Of a stretch of 64,000 nt of DNA, positions 9,295 through 17,637 are shown piece after piece (position 1 is the first letter of the stretch; each line of letters begins with the position of its first letter). Below the pieces are notes generated by a model. That model was given only the letters and a program-made list of their open reading frames with translations, made no database searches and was not told the DNA's origin. The position numbers and the translations under genes were made by a program. Source of the stretch: Paeniroseomonas aquatica (GTDB lineage Bacteria; Pseudomonadota; Alphaproteobacteria; Acetobacterales; Acetobacteraceae); NCBI RefSeq assembly GCF_030409335.1, contig NZ_JAUFPN010000182.1, positions 1 to 64,000 of the forward strand, read 5' to 3'.

Positions 9295-10365
9295 ATGGAC
9301 AGCATCCTCCCCACGACCCCCCCCCCCACGACCTCCCCCACCGTGCCGGCCGACGGCATGGCCGAGCTCGACCGGCTGATGGCCCGCGGCGCCGCCTTCT
9401 TCGGCGCCCGCTACGCCCTGATGGGCGGGGCGATGAGCTGGGTGAGTGAGCGCAACCTGGTCGCCGCCCTGTCCAACGCCGGGGCCTTCGGCGTCATCGC
9501 CTGCGGCGCGATGGAGCCGGAGCGGCTGGCGCAGGAGATCGCCGGCACCCAGGCGCTGACCCAGCGGCCCTTCGGCGTGAACCTCATCACCATGCACCCC
9601 CGGCTGGAGCAGCTGGTGGATACCTGCCTCGAGGCCAAGGTCGGGCACATCGTCTTCGCCGGCGGCATCCCCTCCGGCGCCATCATCAAGAAGGCCAAGG
9701 ACGGCGGCGCCAAGGTGGTCTGCTTCGCCCCGGCGCTGGCGCTGGCCAAGAAGCTGGTGCGCTCCGGCGCCGATGCGCTGGTGATCGAGGGCTCCGAGGC
9801 CGGCGGGCATATCGGCCCGGTCTCGCTGAACGTGCTGGCGCAGGAGATCCTGCCGGCCATGGCCGAGCAGGTGCCGGTCTTCGTCGCCGGCGGCATCGGC
9901 CGGGGCGAGGCGATCCTGTCCTTCCTCCAGATGGGGGCGGCCGGCGTCCAGCTCGGCACCCGCTTCGTCTGCGCGACGGAAAGCATCGCCCATCCGCTGT
10001 TCAAGCGCGCCTTCCTGCGCGGCAATGCCCGGGACGCGGTGCCGACCCAGCAGATCGACGAGCGCTTCCCGGTCATCCCGGTGCGGGCGCTGGTCAATGC
10101 CGGGACCAAGCGCTTCATGGCGCACCAGGCCGAGGTGCTGGCGAAATTCCAGTCGGGCGAACTGACCAAGGAGGCGGCGCAGCTCGACATCGAGCATTTC
10201 TGGGCCGGTGCCCTCCGCCGCGCGGTGATCGACGGCGATGTGGAGAACGGCAGCCTCATGGCCGGCCAGTCCGTCGGCATGGTGGACCGGGAGGCCCCCG
10301 CCGCCGAGATCATCGCCGAACTCATCGGCCAGGCCGCCGCTGCCCTGGTCCGCCGGGCGGCGTGA
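9295..10365 (+). CDS. Nitronate monooxygenase / 2-nitropropane dioxygenase-like FMN enzyme
   Basis: Encodes 356 residues of an FMN-dependent TIM barrel. It has the characteristic motifs GGAMSWVS near the N-terminus, VIEGSEAGGHIGP (the phosphate-binding and GGH signature) and a final GAAGVQLGTRF strand. Family members oxidise alkyl nitronates or act as enoyl reductases, and the true substrate here cannot be read from sequence. The gene starts 4 bases after lysC stops, suggesting cotranscription. The first 20 residues are a Pro/Thr-rich extension, so a start at the Met about residue 22 (MAELDRLM) is also possible. Confidence 0.88.
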   Translation: MDSILPTTPPPTTSPTVPADGMAELDRLMARGAAFFGARYALMGGAMSWVSERNLVAALSNAGAFGVIACGAMEPERLAQEIAGTQALTQRPFGVNLITMHPRLEQLVDTCLEAKVGHIVFAGGIPSGAIIKKAKDGGAKVVCFAPALALAKKLVRSGADALVIEGSEAGGHIGPVSLNVLAQEILPAMAEQVPVFVAGGIGRGEAILSFLQMGAAGVQLGTRFVCATESIAHPLFKRAFLRGNARDAVPTQQIDERFPVIPVRALVNAGTKRFMAHQAEVLAKFQSGELTKEAAQLDIEHFWAGALRRAVIDGDVENGSLMAGQSVGMVDREAPAAEIIAELIGQAAAALVRRAA

Positions 10366-10515
10366 CACTTCGATGAAACCCGCTCGCCGTGCCGCGATCG
10401 GGCTCGCTGCCGCCCCGGCCGGTGGCGCAATAGACGGGACGTGCGCGCGGCCGCTTTGGCAAAGCCGCCCGCACTGCCATATTCAATCGCCACGACCCCT
10501 TGGGGAAACCAGCGC

Positions 10516-11658
10516 ATGAGCTATCGCCCCTACCAGATGATCACCCGGCGCAAGTCGCGCCAGATCCGGGTGGGCAAGGTCCTCGTCGGCGGCGACGCGC
10601 CGATCACGGTCCAGACCATGACCAACACCCCGACCGAGGATGCGGCGGCGACCATCGCCCAGATCCGCAAGTCGGAGGTCGCCGGCGTCGACATCGTCCG
10701 CGTCTCCTGCCCGACGCCCGAGAGCACGGCGGCGCTGGCCGAGATCGTGCGCGAGGTGAATGTCCCGATCGTCGCCGACATCCACTTCCACTACCGCCGC
10801 GCCATCGAGGCGGCCAAGGCCGGCGCCGCCTGCCTGCGGATCAACCCGGGCAATATCGGCAGCGCGGAACGCGTCAAGGAAGTGGTCAAGGCGGCTCGCG
10901 ACTACGGCTGCTCCATCCGCATCGGCGTCAACGCCGGCAGCCTCGAGAAGCACCTGCTGGAGAAGTACGGCGAGCCGAACCCGGAGGCGCTGGTCGAGAG
11001 CGCGCTCTGGCACGCCGACCACCTGCTGCAGAACGACTTCACCGAGTTCAAGATCAGCGTGAAGGCCTCCGACGTCTTCCTCGCCGCCGCCGCCTACCAG
11101 CAGCTCGCCGAGGTCTGCGACCACCCGCTGCACATCGGCATCACCGAGGCGGGGGGCAAGCGCACCGGCACGGTGAAGTCGGCGGTCGGCCTGGGCTCGC
11201 TGCTCTGGGCCGGCATCGGCGACACCATGCGCGTCTCGCTCTCCGCCGAGCCGGAGGAGGAGGTGCACGTCGGCTGGGAGATCCTGAAGTCGCTTGGCAT
11301 CCGCCACCGCGGGGTCAAGATCATCTCCTGCCCCTCCTGCGCCCGGCAGGGCTTCGACGTCATCCGCACGGTGGCGACGCTGGAGGACCGGCTGGCGCAT
11401 ATCGAGACGCCGGTGACCCTCTCCATCATCGGCTGCGTGGTCAACGGCCCGGGCGAGGCGCTCATGACCGACATCGGCCTGACCGGCGGCGGCGCCGGCC
11501 GGCATATGATCTATGCCGCCGGCAAGACCGACCACACCATCGACGAGGCCGCCATGGTCGACCACGTGGTCTCCCTGGTGGAGAAGAAGGTCGGCGAGAT
11601 CCAGGCCACCGAGGCGGCCGAGAAGGCCGCCCGGGACGCCCTCACCGTCGACGCCTGA
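10516..11658 (+). CDS. ispG: 4-hydroxy-3-methylbut-2-enyl-diphosphate synthase (flavodoxin)
   Basis: Encodes 380 residues. IspG uses a 4Fe-4S cluster to convert methylerythritol cyclodiphosphate into HMBPP in the non-mevalonate isoprenoid pathway. The N-terminal barrel has the QTMTNTPT and ADIHFHY blocks. The C-terminal cluster domain has CPSC and the later GCVVNGPGE cysteine. MSYRPYQM was taken as the start; an in-frame GTG at 10441 would add 25 residues of non-conserved type. Confidence 0.96.
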   Translation: MSYRPYQMITRRKSRQIRVGKVLVGGDAPITVQTMTNTPTEDAAATIAQIRKSEVAGVDIVRVSCPTPESTAALAEIVREVNVPIVADIHFHYRRAIEAAKAGAACLRINPGNIGSAERVKEVVKAARDYGCSIRIGVNAGSLEKHLLEKYGEPNPEALVESALWHADHLLQNDFTEFKISVKASDVFLAAAAYQQLAEVCDHPLHIGITEAGGKRTGTVKSAVGLGSLLWAGIGDTMRVSLSAEPEEEVHVGWEILKSLGIRHRGVKIISCPSCARQGFDVIRTVATLEDRLAHIETPVTLSIIGCVVNGPGEALMTDIGLTGGGAGRHMIYAAGKTDHTIDEAAMVDHVVSLVEKKVGEIQATEAAEKAARDALTVDA

Positions 11659-11664
11659 AGGGCG

Positions 11665-12687
11665 TCAGCGCATCGGCAGGGCGTAGATCAGCCCGCCGTC
11701 GGTCCAGAGCCGGTTCGGCCCGCGCGGCAGGCCGATGCTGGTCTCGGGGCCGAAGGAGCGGTCGTAGATCTCGCCGTAATTGCCCACCGCCCTGACCACG
11801 TTGTAGGCCCAGGCGCGGTCGAGCTTCAGCGCCTCGCCCAGCTCGGGCGTCACGCCCAGCAGCCGGCGGGTATTCGGGCTGGGGCTGGTGCGGCGCTGCT
11901 CCTCGACGTTCTGCTGGGTCAACCCCTGCTCCTCGGCCTCGATCAGGGCGGTGGTGTACCAGCGCACCACGTCGAACCACTGCTGGTCGTCGCGGCGGAT
12001 GTAGGCGCCGTAGGGCTCCTTGCTGAAGCGCTCCGGCAGGATGGTCCAGTCGGCCGGGTTCGCCATGGTGGAGCGCACGCCGGCGAGCTGCGAGGCATCG
12101 GTGCCGAAGCTGTCGCAGCGCCCGGCCTGCAGCGCCGCGGTCGCCTGGTCGGTCCGTTCGAACAGCACCGGGCTGAAGGGGGTGTTGATGCTGCGGAAGT
12201 AGTCCGCCGTCACCTGCTCGTTGGTCGTGCCCTGCACCAGGCAGATGGTGGCGCCGCGCATCTCCGAGACCTTCTGCACGGTGCCGGTCCGCACGATGAA
12301 GCCGTGACCGTCGAAGAAGTAGGTCGTCACGTGCCGCAGGCCGAGCGAGACGTCGCGCAGCATGGTCTGGGTGCTGGTGCGGAACAGCACGTCCACCTCC
12401 CCGGCGCCGAGCGCGGTGAAGCGGGTCGAGGACGACAACGGCGCGAAGCGCACCTTGCTCGCGTCGTTGAAGATGGCGACGGCGAGGCCGCGGCAAAGGT
12501 CCACGTCCATGCCCTGCCAGACGCCCCGGCTGTCCGGCAGGCCGAAGCCGGCGACGCCGGTGCCGATGCCGCAGACCAATTGGCCGCGCGCCCTGACCGC
12601 CTGCAGCGTCTGCTGGCTCAGGGCCGGTGATGTGGCGAACAGCGCGCATGCGAGCGCCGCCGCGGCAGCGAAGCCTCGTCCCAGCAT
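11665..12687 (-). CDS. Amino-acid ABC transporter periplasmic binding protein
   Basis: Encodes 340 residues with a clear Sec signal peptide (cleavage after about residue 24, ...ATSPALSQQ). It belongs to the AapJ/BztA-like family 3 binding proteins, shown by RGQLVCGIGTGVAGFG near the N-terminus and the GNYGEIYDRSFGP block near the C-terminus. It should bind amino acids in the periplasm. The cognate permease and ATPase genes are not in the window; the next minus-strand ABC genes belong to a different (DevBCA-type) exporter. It is convergent with ispG. Confidence 0.9.
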   Translation of the reverse strand: MLGRGFAAAAALACALFATSPALSQQTLQAVRARGQLVCGIGTGVAGFGLPDSRGVWQGMDVDLCRGLAVAIFNDASKVRFAPLSSSTRFTALGAGEVDVLFRTSTQTMLRDVSLGLRHVTTYFFDGHGFIVRTGTVQKVSEMRGATICLVQGTTNEQVTADYFRSINTPFSPVLFERTDQATAALQAGRCDSFGTDASQLAGVRSTMANPADWTILPERFSKEPYGAYIRRDDQQWFDVVRWYTTALIEAEEQGLTQQNVEEQRRTSPSPNTRRLLGVTPELGEALKLDRAWAYNVVRAVGNYGEIYDRSFGPETSIGLPRGPNRLWTDGGLIYALPMR

Positions 12688-12772
12688 GATTCCTTGCCTA
12701 CCCTGTCGAGAATGTCCCGCCAGGATGGTCGCCGCTGCCGCTTCGCTCTGTCAACGAAAAGACCGGGCCGAT

Positions 12773-13477
12773 TCAGGCCGCCGGCGCCGGTTCTGCCTTT
12801 TCCGTAGGCAGGATGCGCCCATCCTCCATCGCCACGATGCGGTCGGCGATATCGAGGATGCGGGGGTCATGCGTCACCAGCAGGATCGGCACGCCGCGCT
12901 GCTTGGCCAGCTCGCGCAGCAGCCGCACCACCTCGCCGCCCGATTGGCGGTCGAGCGCCGCGGTCGGCTCGTCCGCCAGGATCAGCCCGGGGTCGCCGGC
13001 CAGCGCCCGGGCGACGGCCACCCGCTGCCGCTGGCCGCCCGAGAGCTGCGCCGGCTTCGACTCCGTCCTGTCGCCGAGCCCGACCGCCTCCAGCATCCGC
13101 CCCGCCCGGGCCAGCCGCCCGGCCTCGTCCGTGCCGGGGTCCAGCTCCAGCGCCATGGCCACGTTCTGCCGCGCGGTCAGGAAGCCCAGCAGGTTGTGCT
13201 GCTGGAAGATGAAGCCGATCCGCCGCCGCAGCAGCACCCGCTGCGCCTCCTTTGCCCCGGCCAGCTCCTGGCCCAGCACCCGGCAGCTGCCCGCCTGCAT
13301 CGCCCTGAGCGCGCCGATCAGGGTCAGCAGCGTGGTCTTGCCGCTGCCCGAGGGGCCGGTCAGCAGCACGATCTCGCCGGGGCCGACGGCGAGGCCGACC
13401 TCGCGCAGCACCGGCCGCGCCAGATCACCGCTGCCATAGGCATAGGACAGGCCGCGGATCTCGACCGGCGCGCCCAT
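12773..13477 (-). CDS. devA: DevA-type ABC exporter ATP-binding protein
   Basis: Encodes 234 residues of an MacB/LolD/DevA-type ATPase. It has Walker A GPSGSGKTT (about 40-48), a Q-loop in FIFQQHNLL, the signature LSGGQRQR (about 145) and Walker B LILADEP. It energises the DevC permease and, with the DevB adaptor and a TolC-like channel, exports substrate across both membranes. Its ATG shares one base with the devC stop codon (TGATG). It is the last gene of the tetR-led operon. Confidence 0.93.
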   Translation of the reverse strand: MGAPVEIRGLSYAYGSGDLARPVLREVGLAVGPGEIVLLTGPSGSGKTTLLTLIGALRAMQAGSCRVLGQELAGAKEAQRVLLRRRIGFIFQQHNLLGFLTARQNVAMALELDPGTDEAGRLARAGRMLEAVGLGDRTESKPAQLSGGQRQRVAVARALAGDPGLILADEPTAALDRQSGGEVVRLLRELAKQRGVPILLVTHDPRILDIADRIVAMEDGRILPTEKAEPAPAA

Positions 13478-14736
13478 CAGAACATGTCCGCCGGATTGGC
13501 GTCGCGCAGCTTCCGCATCGCCAGCAGCCCGGCGATGGCGCACATGCCGAAGATCAGCCCGAAGACGATGGCGCCCCGCGTCGCATCCATGGCGATCGGC
13601 AGGAAGGTCGCGTCCTCCACCACCCGGTACAGCCCGATCGAGGCGAGGAGGCCGGGGATGAAGCCCAGCACCGCCAGGATCAGCGCCGCCCCCATCACCG
13701 CCCGCCGCAGGTAGCCGTTGGCATAGCCCATGGCCTTCAGCGTGGCGTATTCCGACAGGTGGCTGGCGATGTCGCTGAACAGGATCTGGTAGACGATCAC
13801 CATGCCGACGATCAGCCCCATCAGGCTGCCGAAGGCGAAGATGAAGCCGATCGGCGTCGCCGTCTCCCAGTAGTTGCGCTCCCAGGCGACCAGCTCGGCA
13901 TGGGTCAGCACCACCACGTCGCCCGGCAGCAGCCGCGCCAGCCGGGCCTGCGCCGCGCCGATGTCGGCGCCGTCCCGCAGCCGCAGCGCGACCAGGTCGG
14001 TATTGCTCGCCGCCCGCTCCTTCACCAGCCGGCGGAAGTTGGTCTCGCTGACCACGCCGTTGCCGTCGGCGCCGAAGCTGGCGCCGAGGCTGACCGTGCC
14101 GATCACCTCCACCCGGCGGTTGCCGACCTGGCCGATGAAGGGGCCGTGCTCGGCCAGCATCCGGGCGATCGGGCCGAATTCCGGGCGGGAGCGGTCGTCG
14201 AAGGCCATGGTATCCGGCCGCTTCAGCGCATCGACCAGCCCTGCCAGCCCCGGGAAGGCGACCGCCCCGGCCTCGGTGTCGAAGCCCACGAGCTGCAGGG
14301 CGCGCTTGCTGCCATCGACCGGGTTCCGCCAGCTGCTCTGCGCCAGGTAGATCGGCACCGCCTGCGCCACCGCCTCGAGGGCCAGGGTCTGGTAGGCCCG
14401 GACACGGGGCATCGGCTCCGGCCGGAACAGCGCCTGGGTCTGCGGGTGCAGCAGGAAGAGCTCCCCCTGCATCGCCCGCGGCAGCGCCGTCGCGCTGTCG
14501 AACAAGGCGCTGCGGAAGCCGAGCTGCATGAAGACCAGCACGCAGGCGAACATCACCCCGGCGATGGCCGAGAGCAGCCGGGCGCGTTCCGCCCGCAGCT
14601 GCCGCCAGGCCAGCCGCAGCGGCAGGTACAGCCCGGCGAGGGGGGACCGGCGCGGCGGCGGCGCGGCGGGGGGCACGGCGTCGCCGCTCAGCTCCGGCGC
14701 CCAGGGCAGCAGCGGCGGGCCGGGGATGGCGTTCAT
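13477..14736 (-). CDS. devC: DevC-type ABC exporter permease (FtsX/MacB fold)
   Basis: Encodes 419 residues with four membrane spans: one at about 50-72, a large periplasmic domain at 80-275, then three spans at about 280-300, 335-360 and 385-405. This is the FtsX/MacB topology. The SEYATLKAMGY motif before the third span marks the cytoplasmic coupling region of DevC proteins. It partners DevA (ATPase) and DevB (adaptor), whose genes overlap it on both sides (TGATG downstream, ATGA upstream). Confidence 0.92.
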   Translation of the reverse strand: MNAIPGPPLLPWAPELSGDAVPPAAPPPRRSPLAGLYLPLRLAWRQLRAERARLLSAIAGVMFACVLVFMQLGFRSALFDSATALPRAMQGELFLLHPQTQALFRPEPMPRVRAYQTLALEAVAQAVPIYLAQSSWRNPVDGSKRALQLVGFDTEAGAVAFPGLAGLVDALKRPDTMAFDDRSRPEFGPIARMLAEHGPFIGQVGNRRVEVIGTVSLGASFGADGNGVVSETNFRRLVKERAASNTDLVALRLRDGADIGAAQARLARLLPGDVVVLTHAELVAWERNYWETATPIGFIFAFGSLMGLIVGMVIVYQILFSDIASHLSEYATLKAMGYANGYLRRAVMGAALILAVLGFIPGLLASIGLYRVVEDATFLPIAMDATRGAIVFGLIFGMCAIAGLLAMRKLRDANPADMF

Positions 14737-15797
14737 GGCCGGATCGCCACCTGGACCTGCATGTTGGTGCGCCGCTCCAGCGCCGCCCGGCCTTCGTCGG
14801 ACAGCGCCAGCCGCACCTCCACGGTGCGGGCATCGACCGCCGCCACCGGGTCGGTCCCGGCCTGGGTGGTGCGCCGCACCAGCCAGCCGATCTCCCGCAC
14901 CGTCGCGGCGTAGCGCCGCGGATCGCCCGGCACCGTCACCTCGGCGACGGCCCCCGGCCGCAGCCGCGGCAGGTCGGTCTCGTAGACATCGGCCACCACG
15001 TCCAGCCGGTCGAGGTCCGCCATCTCCAGCAGCCCCTCGCTGCCGACCTGGTCGCCCGGCCGGGCATGGACCTTGAGGATGGTCCCGGCGATCGGCGCCA
15101 TCACCCGGGCCAGCCGCGCATCCGCCCGCGCCTTGGCCACCCCGGCCTCGGCCATGGCGAGCTCCGCCTCGGCCACCGCCAGGTCCTCCGGCCGCGGCAC
15201 CAGCAGGCGCTGCAGGGTGGCGGCGGCCTCGGCCCGCTCGGCCGCCGCCCGCGCCGCGGCGAAGCGCGCCCGCTCCGCCGTCGCCTTGCCGCCGGCGCCC
15301 GAGGGCACCAGCGCCTCGGCCCGCTCGGCGTCCCGCCGCAGGCTGGCCTCGGCGAAGCGCAGGGCCTCGATCCGCGCCCGCTGCGCCTCGACCTCCTCCG
15401 GCCGGCCTGCGGCGCGGATCCGCGCCAGCGCGGCGCGGGACTGCGCGAGCGAGGCCTCGGCCTGGGCGATGGCGGCATCCTTCTGCGCGGCGTCGCCGAA
15501 CTCGGCGACCACCTGCCCGGCCGCGACCCGGTCGCCCTCGGCCACCAGCAGCCGGTCCAGCCGGCTGACGGACAGCCCGCCGGGCTGGTTCAGGGTGCGG
15601 ATGCGCCCGGCCGGCTCCACCCGCCCCAAGGCACCGACCCCGGGGGCACCGACCCCTGGGGCACCGACCCCTGGGGCATCATCCGCCGCCGCGGCGGCCA
15701 CCGGCCCGGCCGGCCGGCCGCGGGACCGCTCCCAGGCCAGGGCGCCCAGGCCCCCCGCCAGCGCCAGGCCGACCAGGGCCCAGCCGACCGGTTTCAC
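14733..15797 (-). CDS. devB: DevB-type periplasmic adaptor (HlyD/MFP family)
   Basis: Encodes 354 residues from a GTG start. An N-terminal membrane anchor (about 4-20) is followed by the typical GRVEPAGRI opening, a lipoyl half-motif, a long Ala/Glu/Arg coiled-coil hairpin (about 105-205) and a beta-barrel domain. It links the DevC permease to an outer-membrane channel. I place the start at GTG 15797 because it precedes the anchor and gives a 4-base overlap with the upstream gene. Residues about 41-55 are a short tandem repeat (GVGAP). Confidence 0.88.
   Translation of the reverse strand: MKPVGWALVGLALAGGLGALAWERSRGRPAGPVAAAAADDAPGVGAPGVGAPGVGALGRVEPAGRIRTLNQPGGLSVSRLDRLLVAEGDRVAAGQVVAEFGDAAQKDAAIAQAEASLAQSRAALARIRAAGRPEEVEAQRARIEALRFAEASLRRDAERAEALVPSGAGGKATAERARFAAARAAAERAEAAATLQRLLVPRPEDLAVAEAELAMAEAGVAKARADARLARVMAPIAGTILKVHARPGDQVGSEGLLEMADLDRLDVVADVYETDLPRLRPGAVAEVTVPGDPRRYAATVREIGWLVRRTTQAGTDPVAAVDARTVEVRLALSDEGRAALERRTNMQVQVAIRP
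15631..15675 (+). repeat. 15-bp tandem repeat inside devB
   Basis: Three head-to-tail copies of GCACCGACCCCTGGG, the first with one change, lie in frame in devB and encode repeated Gly-Val-Gly-Ala-Pro units just after the membrane anchor. Copy number could vary by slippage without breaking the frame, changing only linker length. Confidence 0.85.
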
Positions 15798-16072
15798 CGC
15801 GCCGGCGCCTTCGGCCCGGCACCGTCCCCGGGCCGCGGCGGGATGCCGTCTCCGGCCTCCGGCACGGTGCCTTCGAGCAGCTCCAGGAATTCGGCCTCGT
15901 CCAGCACGTCGAAGGCGAGCATCGCGCCGTCCGGCGCCTCGCCGCAGTGCAGGAACTCGCTGAGCAAGCCGAATATCCCGGGCATGGAGGGGTGGAACTG
16001 GCTGCCGGCCACCGCCGCGCCGGCCAGGCTCATGGTGAGGAAGGCGCCGAAGAGGGCGGTTGGCAGGCGCAT
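15794..16072 (-). CDS. Small secreted protein of unknown function in the DevBCA operon
   Basis: Encodes 92 residues. A signal peptide is evident (MRLPTALFGAFLTMSLAGAAVAG), followed by an acidic mature part with one cysteine (EFLHCGEAP) and a Pro/Gly-rich tail. I do not recognise the family. It starts two bases after the tetR stop and overlaps the devB GTG by four bases, so it is embedded in the operon and presumably co-translated with the exporter. It could be a substrate, a chaperone or an accessory of the exporter. No function is supported directly. Confidence 0.7.
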   Translation of the reverse strand: MRLPTALFGAFLTMSLAGAAVAGSQFHPSMPGIFGLLSEFLHCGEAPDGAMLAFDVLDEAEFLELLEGTVPEAGDGIPPRPGDGAGPKAPAR

Positions 16073-16074
16073 GG

Positions 16075-16644
16075 TCAGGCCTCCAGCAGGCGCGAGAGCG
16101 CGGCATGCATCTCCCGCGTCTCCTCGGGGGTCGGCGTGTACATGCCGAAGATCCGGGCCATGAACAGCCCGTCCCCGGCCGCCATGATGGCGCCGCCATG
16201 GCCGGGCGGCAGCCCGTCCGCCATCACCGCCTCGCGCATTCTCGCCACCACCGCCCGCATCGGGTCGAGCAGCGCCGGGTCGTGGTGGAAGACCGCCAGG
16301 AAGACCGCGGCGGCGCGGTCGCAGCGCTCGTTGCGCGCCTCGGGCGCCAGGCCGAAGCCCCAGTTCAGCATCGCCCGCGCCACCCGGCCGGGGCCCTCCG
16401 GCTGGTCGGCGACGCCGGCGGCGAAATCGGCGGTCACGAATTCGGCCATGCGGCCGAGCAGGCCGGTCAGCAGCGCCTCCTTCGAGGCGAAGTGGTACAG
16501 CAGCCCGCCCTTCGAGACGCCGGCCAGCTTCGCCGCCGCCTCGAGCGTCAGCCCGGCGACCCCCTTGGCGCGGACCAGCGCCTCGGCGGCATCGAGGATG
16601 CGGGTGCGGGCGTCGGTCGCGGGGAGCGTGCTGCCATCCATCAT
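16075..16644 (-). CDS. TetR family transcriptional repressor
   Basis: Encodes 189 residues. An N-terminal helix-turn-helix of TetR type spans about 12-58 (RTRILDAAEALVRAKG ... VSKGGLLYHFASKEALL), followed by a helical ligand-binding domain. It is the first gene of the operon with the small secreted protein, devB, devC and devA. A long palindrome overlaps the probable promoter 16-51 bases upstream of its start, indicating that it represses itself and the exporter. The inducing ligand is unknown and is probably a substrate of the exporter. Confidence 0.93.
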   Translation of the reverse strand: MMDGSTLPATDARTRILDAAEALVRAKGVAGLTLEAAAKLAGVSKGGLLYHFASKEALLTGLLGRMAEFVTADFAAGVADQPEGPGRVARAMLNWGFGLAPEARNERCDRAAAVFLAVFHHDPALLDPMRAVVARMREAVMADGLPPGHGGAIMAAGDGLFMARIFGMYTPTPEETREMHAALSRLLEA

Positions 16645-16653
16645 TCCGCCACT

Positions 16654-16695
16654 CTACTATACCGGCTGGACGGTTCGTCAACCGTCCAGCCGGTA
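16654..16695 (-). promoter_or_regulatory. Promoter and long palindromic operator upstream of tetR-devBCA
   Basis: ACCGGCTGGACGGTT (16661-16675) and its exact reverse complement (16680-16694) are separated by four bases, and one more pair (16660/16695) extends the match to 16 bp per arm. Each arm itself contains ACCG-N6-CGGT, a smaller inverted repeat typical of TetR sites. On the minus strand TTGACG lies at 16681-16676, in the centre of the palindrome, and TAGTAG at 16659-16654 is 16 bases away, giving a promoter covered by the operator. The hairpin could also help terminate the upstream acyltransferase transcript. Confidence 0.8.
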
Positions 16696-16703
16696 CAGTT
16701 GCG

Positions 16704-17633
16704 TTACCGGCCCTCGACCGGCTCGCCGTCCGCCGCCAGGCCGGGCAGCGGCGCCGCGGCGGGCAGGGCCCCCGGCGGCGGCCAGCGGCGGTGCAGCCAG
16801 AGCCATTCCGCCGGCCGCGCGGTGATCCAGGCCGAGAGCCGGTCGTTGATCGCCAGGGTCAGCGCCCGGATCGCCGCCTGCTTGTCGCCGCCCGGCAGCG
16901 GCAGCGGCGGCTCGACCACCATGCGGAAGCGGCAGGGGCCCAGGCGCTCGATCCGCCCGGGGATCACCGGGCAGCCGAAGCGCAGCGCCAGCTGCGCCGG
17001 CGCCGGGGCGGTCATGGCCGGCAGCCCCAGCAGCGGCACCGCGATGCCGTCGTTCAGCTTCTGGTCGGCCAGCATGCCCAGCACGCCGCCCTGGGCGAGG
17101 AAGCGCAGCGCCGCCCGCGCCCCGGCCGAGCCCTTGGGGAACAGCGGCAGCGGCTCCCCGGCGATGGCGGCGGCGCGGCAGCCGTTCACCAGCGCATCCA
17201 CCGCCCGGTTGTCCGCCGCCCGGTAGACGCTGCCCATGCGGATGCCGAGCGCGGCCAGCGCCGGCGGCAGCACCTCCCAATTCGCCAGGTGGCCGGAGAC
17301 CATGATGGCCGGCCCGCCGCGGGCGGCGATCGGCGCCAGGTGCTCGGCCCCGACGACCTCCCAGCGCAGCGCCGCGATATGCGGCATCTCCGCCACGGTG
17401 CGGCCGAGGTTGTCCCACATCCCCCGCAGCACCGCCGCGCGCTCGGCCACCGGCAGCCGCGGCAGGGCCCGCGCCAGGTTGCGCCGCGCCACGCCCGAGA
17501 CCGGCAGCAGCGGCCCCAGCGACCGCGCCAGCCAGCCGCCGAAGTCGGAGGCGCGCCGCGGTCCCAGCCAGCGGGCGAGGACGAACAGCAGCCGCGCCGC
17601 GGCGTATTCGGCCTGGAACAGGACTCGTTTCAT
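16704..17633 (-). CDS. LpxL/HtrB-like lipid A acyltransferase
   Basis: Encodes 309 residues of the lysophospholipid acyltransferase superfamily, in the LpxL/LpxM group. The catalytic motif HxxxxE appears as HLANWE (about residue 115-120), and the C-terminus has the EWLWLHRRW block typical of these enzymes. It adds a secondary acyl chain to Kdo-lipid A at the inner membrane. The start follows the lpxK stop by four bases, and waaA and a DUF374 acyltransferase lie upstream. Which acyl chain it transfers cannot be told from sequence. Confidence 0.9.
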   Translation of the reverse strand: MKRVLFQAEYAAARLLFVLARWLGPRRASDFGGWLARSLGPLLPVSGVARRNLARALPRLPVAERAAVLRGMWDNLGRTVAEMPHIAALRWEVVGAEHLAPIAARGGPAIMVSGHLANWEVLPPALAALGIRMGSVYRAADNRAVDALVNGCRAAAIAGEPLPLFPKGSAGARAALRFLAQGGVLGMLADQKLNDGIAVPLLGLPAMTAPAPAQLALRFGCPVIPGRIERLGPCRFRMVVEPPLPLPGGDKQAAIRALTLAINDRLSAWITARPAEWLWLHRRWPPPGALPAAAPLPGLAADGEPVEGR

Positions 17634-17637
17634 GGGG

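Noticed and set aside
16661-16694. Interpreting the palindrome as an ordinary terminator of the lpxL-like gene
   Set aside because: No T tract follows on the minus strand and the palindrome overlaps a promoter-like sequence directly before tetR, so an operator is the better reading. A dual role is still possible.
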